A stretch of 64,000 bases of DNA from Cynocephalus volans (Eukaryota > Chordata > Mammalia > Dermoptera > Cynocephalidae): assembly GCF_027409185.1 (NCBI RefSeq), contig NC_084460.1:145188569-145252568 (forward strand), given 5' to 3'. A program made the position numbers and the translations under genes. The first letter of the stretch is position 1; every line of letters begins with the position of its first letter. The notes under the pieces are model-generated. The model searched no databases, had not been told where the DNA came from, and saw only the letters and a list, made by a program, of their open reading frames with translations. Below, one piece after another: positions 59,263 to 64,000 of the stretch.

Positions 59263-59375
59263 TCTCTTTTTTTTTTTTTTTTTTGGCTGCTGCCCAGTAC
59301 AGGGAACCAATGCTGTGACTTCACAGTTGTAAGGCTGCGCTTTAACCAAGTGAGCTTTAACCACTGACCAGCACT
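59263..59375 (-). mobile_element. tRNA-derived SINE, diverged
   Basis: A CT-run and T-run (reversed tail) is followed by ggctgctgcccagtacaggga and gctgcgctttaaccaagtgag. Degenerate target duplication tggaattaa / tggagttaa at about 59243 and 59374. Confidence 0.65.
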
Positions 59376-60695
59376 GGAGTTAAACTTAAGACCATAAAAA
59401 CAAGCTGATTTTGTCCAATAATGTGTATATGATAAACAGATTTATGTGATAAAAGATATTTATTATAGGCTATTAGATAAAACTTTTAGTATATATTTTG
59501 GGGAATTATTGACTTGCTAAAAGCTAAAGTGTTTTAAAAATACTCTAATAATAGGCATATTTTTATTCTTCAGCACCTTAAACTTAATTCTCATTTTGTA
59601 TTACTATTTTACTTAAGAAAATAAGTTGGAAAAAAACCCCAGATTTCTCAAATAATATAATTGTTTTACTAAAAAAGAAGTTGAACAATCTACATCTATA
59701 TAATAAATGTAAAATTACACCAATGAATTCTCAACCAATAGTTTACTTCCAGTTCAGAGACAAGATCACTTTTATATATATAGATTATATACAGATATAT
59801 GTATATATATATATACACACACAGAATTCATTGACACAATTTTTCACTCACTCACTTGTTTATGTACTAAACCAGTTTCTTACCTCTGATCTAGTCTCCT
59901 TGCCTTCTGCCCAGTTGGCTCCTGCTAAAACTGATAGGAATAGTAATACAATCACAGGCTGATCTCTGAAATTGCTTTTTATTACACTCAAATATTACTA
60001 AACTCATAAATTGTTGAATATCATGCTACTTGCAATATTCCTGATAAAAGTAGTATGTGGAGCTGTAAATACAAGATGTGATTAATTTTGATGCTCCACT
60101 CTTTAATTCATGCCAAGTTCTATTTTTCTTCATAATATCCACCAATTATTTTTGTATGACTTTTTACTTTTTCTTAACCATTATTATGAAGATAATACCT
60201 TTCTTCTCTGGAATATATTTTACAAAAAAGCAGTTTTATTTTCATCTATCCACCAGAGTTACTGTGCATGGCAGAGAACCACAAAGCCTTGCTAATTTGA
60301 AGGCCCAAATGTTGGGCAAGGTTCACTCATGCAAGGAACTAACCATGTATGCCAGCCTCAATTAGAGGTATTTCTCAGTAAAATTACCAATTACAACTTG
60401 TAATTTTGGAAGTCCCTAGCAAATAGTTTACTTTCAAAATCTAAATGCTCAGACAAAACTGGAGCAGAGTGTTTTTAAACAAACTAGTTATGGGTAATGT
60501 TACCAAACTTTCACTGGACCCATACCAAGTAAACATAATACAAAGGCGGGTTCCCTTCACTCAGAGCCCAAAGGTTACCCTGACCACTAGCCCTCTGTTG
60601 AAACGACAGAGTAGTGGCTAATCTATACGACTTCGGATTTTTTTTTTTCAGCAAAATGTAAAGAAAAAAGAATTTGAAAATTGCCTGACAACTAT
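59376..60695. other. 3' flank of OR block C
   Basis: 59990-60150 aligns with block A (2520-2680). 60230-60300 and 60510-60605 align with block B. Includes an AT-rich microsatellite at 59775-59815. No gene. Confidence 0.65.
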
Positions 60696-61619
60696 TTATT
60701 TCTTAATTATTCTTTTCAAGGCACCTATAACCTCTTTGTTCCTCAGGCTGTAAATAAAAGGATTTAGCAGGGGAATTATTACTGTGTAAAATAAAGAATA
60801 CATTTTGTCCTGATTTCCACCTGGTCCAGACCCAGGACGCACGTACATGAAAAAGAGTGTGCCATAGAACAAAGAGACAGAGAGCAGATGGGCACTGCAC
60901 GTGGAGAAGGCTTTGCCTCTGCCCTGCTCAGACTTCTTTTCCAGGATGGCAAAGAGGACATAGGAGTAAGAGACGATGATAGTTATAAAAGTGAAGGCTT
61001 GTATAAAGGCTGAAAATATTAAAACTAAAAGCATATTAACCATGGGATCTGTGCATGAAATTTTGAACAGTTGTAAAATTTCACAGTAGAAATAATCAAT
61101 GATATTGGACCTGCAGAAAGTTAATCTAACTAAAAAACCCAGATGAATCGCTGCATGCAGAACACCTATAAAATATGAAGCACCTATAAACTGAGTACAG
61201 AGCCTATTGGACATCACCACTGGATAAAGCAAAGGATTACATATGGCTACGTAGCGGTCATAGGCCATCACTACCAGGAGGAAACATTCTGTGGTTGCAC
61301 TGGAACCAAAAAAGTAAAATTGGGCCATACAATCAAAGAGGGATATCACATGATTCTTTGATAAAAAATTGATAAGCATTTTGGGAGTCACCGAGGATGA
61401 AGACCAAGCATCTGCAAAGGCTAAACTGCCAAGGAACAAGTACATGGGGGTGTGAAGGTGAGGGTCCCTCCAGATGACAGCAATCAGTCCAAGGTTGCCC
61501 ACCATGGTGATGAGGTAGACCACGAAGAACACCAGGAACAGAGGCAGCTGCAGCCCTGGACGATCTGTTAGTCCTGTGAGAACAAACTCAGTGACGAGAG
61601 TCTTATTTTCTTCTGCCAT
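60696..61619 (-). CDS. Olfactory receptor, family 5 (OR5AC-like), intact
   Basis: Single-exon class II odorant receptor of 307 residues: a seven-transmembrane GPCR expected in olfactory sensory neuron cilia, signalling through G-olf and adenylyl cyclase. The start is ATG at 61619-61617 ([12 protein letters not shown]); an in-frame extension to 61634 begins with TTG and is rejected. The stop TAA is at 60696-60698. Visible motifs: N-glycosylation NKT 5-7, GNLGL 41-45 (TM1), LHTPMY 55-60, C97 and C179 for the loop disulfide, [10 protein letters not shown] 118-127 (TM3/loop 2), SYSYVLF 217-223 (TM5), [10 protein letters not shown] 236-245 (TM6), [15 protein letters not shown] 283-297 (TM7) and a basic tail ending IIKK. 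All hallmark residues are present and no internal stop occurs. It is collinear in numbering with the two broken copies. It is the only clearly functional protein-coding gene in the window. OR5AC naming is from memory; the ligand is unknown. Confidence 0.95.
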   Translation of the reverse strand: MAEENKTLVTEFVLTGLTDRPGLQLPLFLVFFVVYLITMVGNLGLIAVIWRDPHLHTPMYLFLGSLAFADAWSSSSVTPKMLINFLSKNHVISLFDCMAQFYFFGSSATTECFLLVVMAYDRYVAICNPLLYPVVMSNRLCTQFIGASYFIGVLHAAIHLGFLVRLTFCRSNIIDYFYCEILQLFKISCTDPMVNMLLVLIFSAFIQAFTFITIIVSYSYVLFAILEKKSEQGRGKAFSTCSAHLLSVSLFYGTLFFMYVRPGSGPGGNQDKMYSLFYTVIIPLLNPFIYSLRNKEVIGALKRIIKK

Positions 61620-62489
61620 ATCTGACCTGGCCAATCACTACAATGAAAAAATAAATGAAGAAACAGTCATAAAAGAATCATAAAAATAGTGACATTTTTC
61701 TGTGACTAACATATTTCCAAGAGGTGCCTTTCATTCTATTATTAGTTTCAAATTTTTACCTTCATTTGTCTATTTTTATATGCATTCAAAATTCTCTATA
61801 AAAAAGATTTAAATGATAATTCAGCTAAAGTGACATGTAAACTTAATGCAAGTCCTTTTCAATCTAACAAGGTTTTTTAGAACTACATACACTCATCTAA
61901 AATTTCATAGGAAAGAAAAATTTCCCATTTTCCCCAAGAAAAATATAAATGATAAAATAGTCAAAATATATTAATTGATATTAAATTAAAATATAAAGCA
62001 ATAATAATAGAAATACTAAGATGTTGGGATAAGAATAGATGAAGGGACCAGAGCAGTAGAATAGAGAGCTCAGAAATAGATTCCAGCATATGCAGTAATG
62101 TGGCATAAGACGTATATATTATTTCAATCCAGTAGCAAAAGGATGATTGATTTAATGGAGGATGCTGTCACTGGTGGATATTTATCTAGAATTAAATCAG
62201 GTTAGGCTACTACTTCACGCCATAGATATTTTCTAGGAAATTTAGGAGACAATAACATATTATAAGGATTAGAGAAATCCTTATCCAAAAGAAGAAAGCC
62301 AGTATAAAAGCAGCTACTATATAATTTTAATGCATAGTAGAAGAGTATCTGACAGAGTCAAAGGTCATTTAATAGATTAAGAAATACACTTTACCATATA
62401 TGTGAAAGATAGAGATTTAGGTCTATAATATAAAAATAACAATTATAAATAGATTTCAAAGGCAATCTAAAACAATAATGAGTAAAGGT
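61620..62489. other. Proximal 5' flank of block C
   Basis: AT-rich. The 61620-61730 leader resembles 4099-4170 and 32363-32440 directly before the paralogous start codons (cactacaatgaaaaaat / cactgcagtgagagag / cactgtaatgagaaaat). A non-coding exon and promoter are expected but not identifiable. Confidence 0.5.
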
Positions 62490-63060
62490 GGTAAGTAATC
62501 AAGTTTACAGAAGAATAAATCAAAATGACTAATAAATGAAGTGAAATGATGCCCGAATTTTTATGCCATAAGTAGAGAGGGAAAGAGAGAGAGAGAGAGA
62601 GACCTCTCTTATCATGTATCACATTAACAGAAATTAAAAATGAATACAAATACCCACTGCAGACTGAGGTGAGAAAAGTGGTACTCTTGTATATTACTTG
62701 TGAAGATATTCGTTGCAACAGCCTTTTTGAAAAGCCCTTTTAAATAATTCCACATATACTTTTGATCCACCATTTTCTTTTATGTATATCCTAGAAATAA
62801 AAGTACTGCTACAAAAAGATAAATATACAAAGAATATCTAATGCAGTATTGTTCCAGGTGGCAAAGACCAGACACATTCACAGTAAAATGGTTGGATAAA
62901 TCACTGCACATTAATATAATGGAATAAAATTCAGCAATGATAAAAAGAATGATACCAATTAAATTGGAAATTACCATAATGTATAGTTATCTGAGAAGAG
63001 TAAGACAAAGAGAAGGGTAAATTATATGATGTCATTCTTGTAAAACAAGCAATGCATTTT
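62490..63060 (+). mobile_element. Ancient L1 3' fragment, block C copy
   Basis: tttacagaagaataaatcaa, actgcagactgaggtgagaaaa, acagtaaaatggttggataaa. Same old L1 as at 33230-33990, with a GA microsatellite at 62587-62601. Confidence 0.65.
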
Positions 63061-64000
63061 AAATCTCTCTTTTACATGGAGAAAAATGTGGGTAATAGAC
63101 ACTAAGTTTATAACACTGGTTTTTCTGGTATGGTAGTAGACGTAGGAATGAGGGAAGCAGAGAAGACGGCAAGAGGAATAAATCAAAATAAGAGTTCAAC
63201 AAGAAAAGCAGCATATATATGCAATTATCCCTCGTACATACCACTACGTAATATATTTGTATGCATAATATAAATCTATATACAGATATAAAGGGGTGTG
63301 TGAAAGAATGGTCTCTAACATGTTAATAGTGCAGAAAAGAAACAAGATCAATGAAACCTGTTGTTGCCTTTTTAAGGAGATGTTCTGGCAGTAAAAATTT
63401 CAGTGTAAAATTAGGGGGGATTAATCTCTAAATGTTTGTGCCTAAATACCAGTTAAATACAGAAATAGCCATCAGAGAAATTAGCCTATTCTTTTGAATA
63501 TCATCAAATGGGGAAGACTTTTGAGCACTGAGAGTAGATGTGAGTTTTTTTTAGTACTCCAAAGTTATCTGTAATCATATATGATAGAGCTTCAAATAGA
63601 ACAACAGGGCTTTTAGGAGTTTTTTGTCTGTTTGCTTGTTTTCTTTTTTTGTAATTTCAGAAATGTTCATATTAAGTTTATTCCGGTATGCTTAATTTTT
63701 TGTCATGCAAACATTTAGTGTTTGCATGATGGAGATTGGTTTGTTTTCATGATTTATAAATAGTCTCTAAAAGAAACCCCAAAGAAGTTTTCTCATAAAT
63801 ATAGTTCCTTCTAGATTACCTTGAAAAGAAAAATAAATACATCGAAGTATACATATTATTATGGTATTTCCATGTATGAAAAAACATTTTCATAATTTTA
63901 TAATCATACCTCGTGATCCTTAAGGAATAAAAAATTTTTTTACTATGAGAATATATTAGAAAAATTGAGTTTGTCTAATTTAAAACTATGAAGGCTATTT
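63061..64000. other. Distal 5' flank of block C, runs off the window
   Basis: 63100-63200 matches 34000-34080 (gagtagtgtagtaataggaa / atggtagtagacgtaggaat, then ggaagcagag). 63690-63850 matches 6880-7060 and 34540-34690. No gene. Confidence 0.6.

Noticed and set aside
61620-61634. Five-residue N-terminal extension of the intact OR (start at 61634)
   Set aside because: The upstream codon is TTG, not ATG. The ATG at 61619 gives the standard OR N-terminus and lines up with both paralogues.

Overview
This is vertebrate, certainly mammalian, genomic DNA. It is AT-rich and intron-scale, and it is saturated with LINE-1 (L1), MaLR LTR retrotransposons, MIR, L2 and a mariner fossil. The only genuine gene content is olfactory receptor (OR) sequence. 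A tRNA-Ile-like, sometimes dimeric SINE (7155-7242, 36993-37119, 54844-54942, 59263-59375) resembles what I remember of the CYN SINEs of colugos (Dermoptera). A colugo is therefore my best guess for the source, at about 0.6; this is recognition from memory, not a database result.

OR content. Five OR-derived loci all lie on the minus strand. One is intact (60696-61619, 307 codons). Two are full length but each is broken by a single extra base in a homopolymer (3174-4098 and 31438-32362). One is a 3' half cut off by an L1 (about 1503-1890). One is a strongly decayed fossil (about 24950-25440). The three full-length copies look like the OR5AC group of family 5 class II receptors (human 3q11-q12 OR5 cluster by memory). 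Their coding lengths (924, 924+1 and 924+1 nt) and residue numbering match exactly.

Architecture. The three full-length ORs sit in paralogous tandem blocks about 28-29 kb apart. The blocks share 3' flank, 5' flank, an old L1 fragment upstream and, for the first two, a conserved non-coding block and an L2 further upstream. Block A is about 2500-20260, block B about 30740-37345, and block C about 59990 to the window end. Block A is much longer than B almost entirely because of later insertions: a 2.4 kb MaLR provirus inside an L1, and a 7.2 kb MaLR provirus holding two L1 insertions.

Region by region. 1-2175: MaLR internal/LTR sequence carrying a GC-rich minisatellite, an OR fragment and an inverted L1. 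2176-7150: OR block A. 7155-19566: nested retroelements interleaved with block A flank. 19567-30740: L2/L1 fossils, the OR fossil and a twin-primed L1. 30740-37345: OR block B with an 81-unit GT microsatellite and a SINE. 37346-52560: retroelement desert with a MaLR provirus in an old L1, a second copy of the minisatellite and a four-level nest of L1s. 52561-59990: MIR, SINE, L1, mariner and a possible LTR. 59990-64000: OR block C.

The most unusual items are the roughly 105-bp GC-rich minisatellite found at two loci inside MaLR LTRs, an L1 insertion that seems to carry about 0.8 kb of 3'-transduced DNA with its own poly(A) signal and a 14-bp target-site duplication, and the nested L1 stack at 47.2-52.1 kb.
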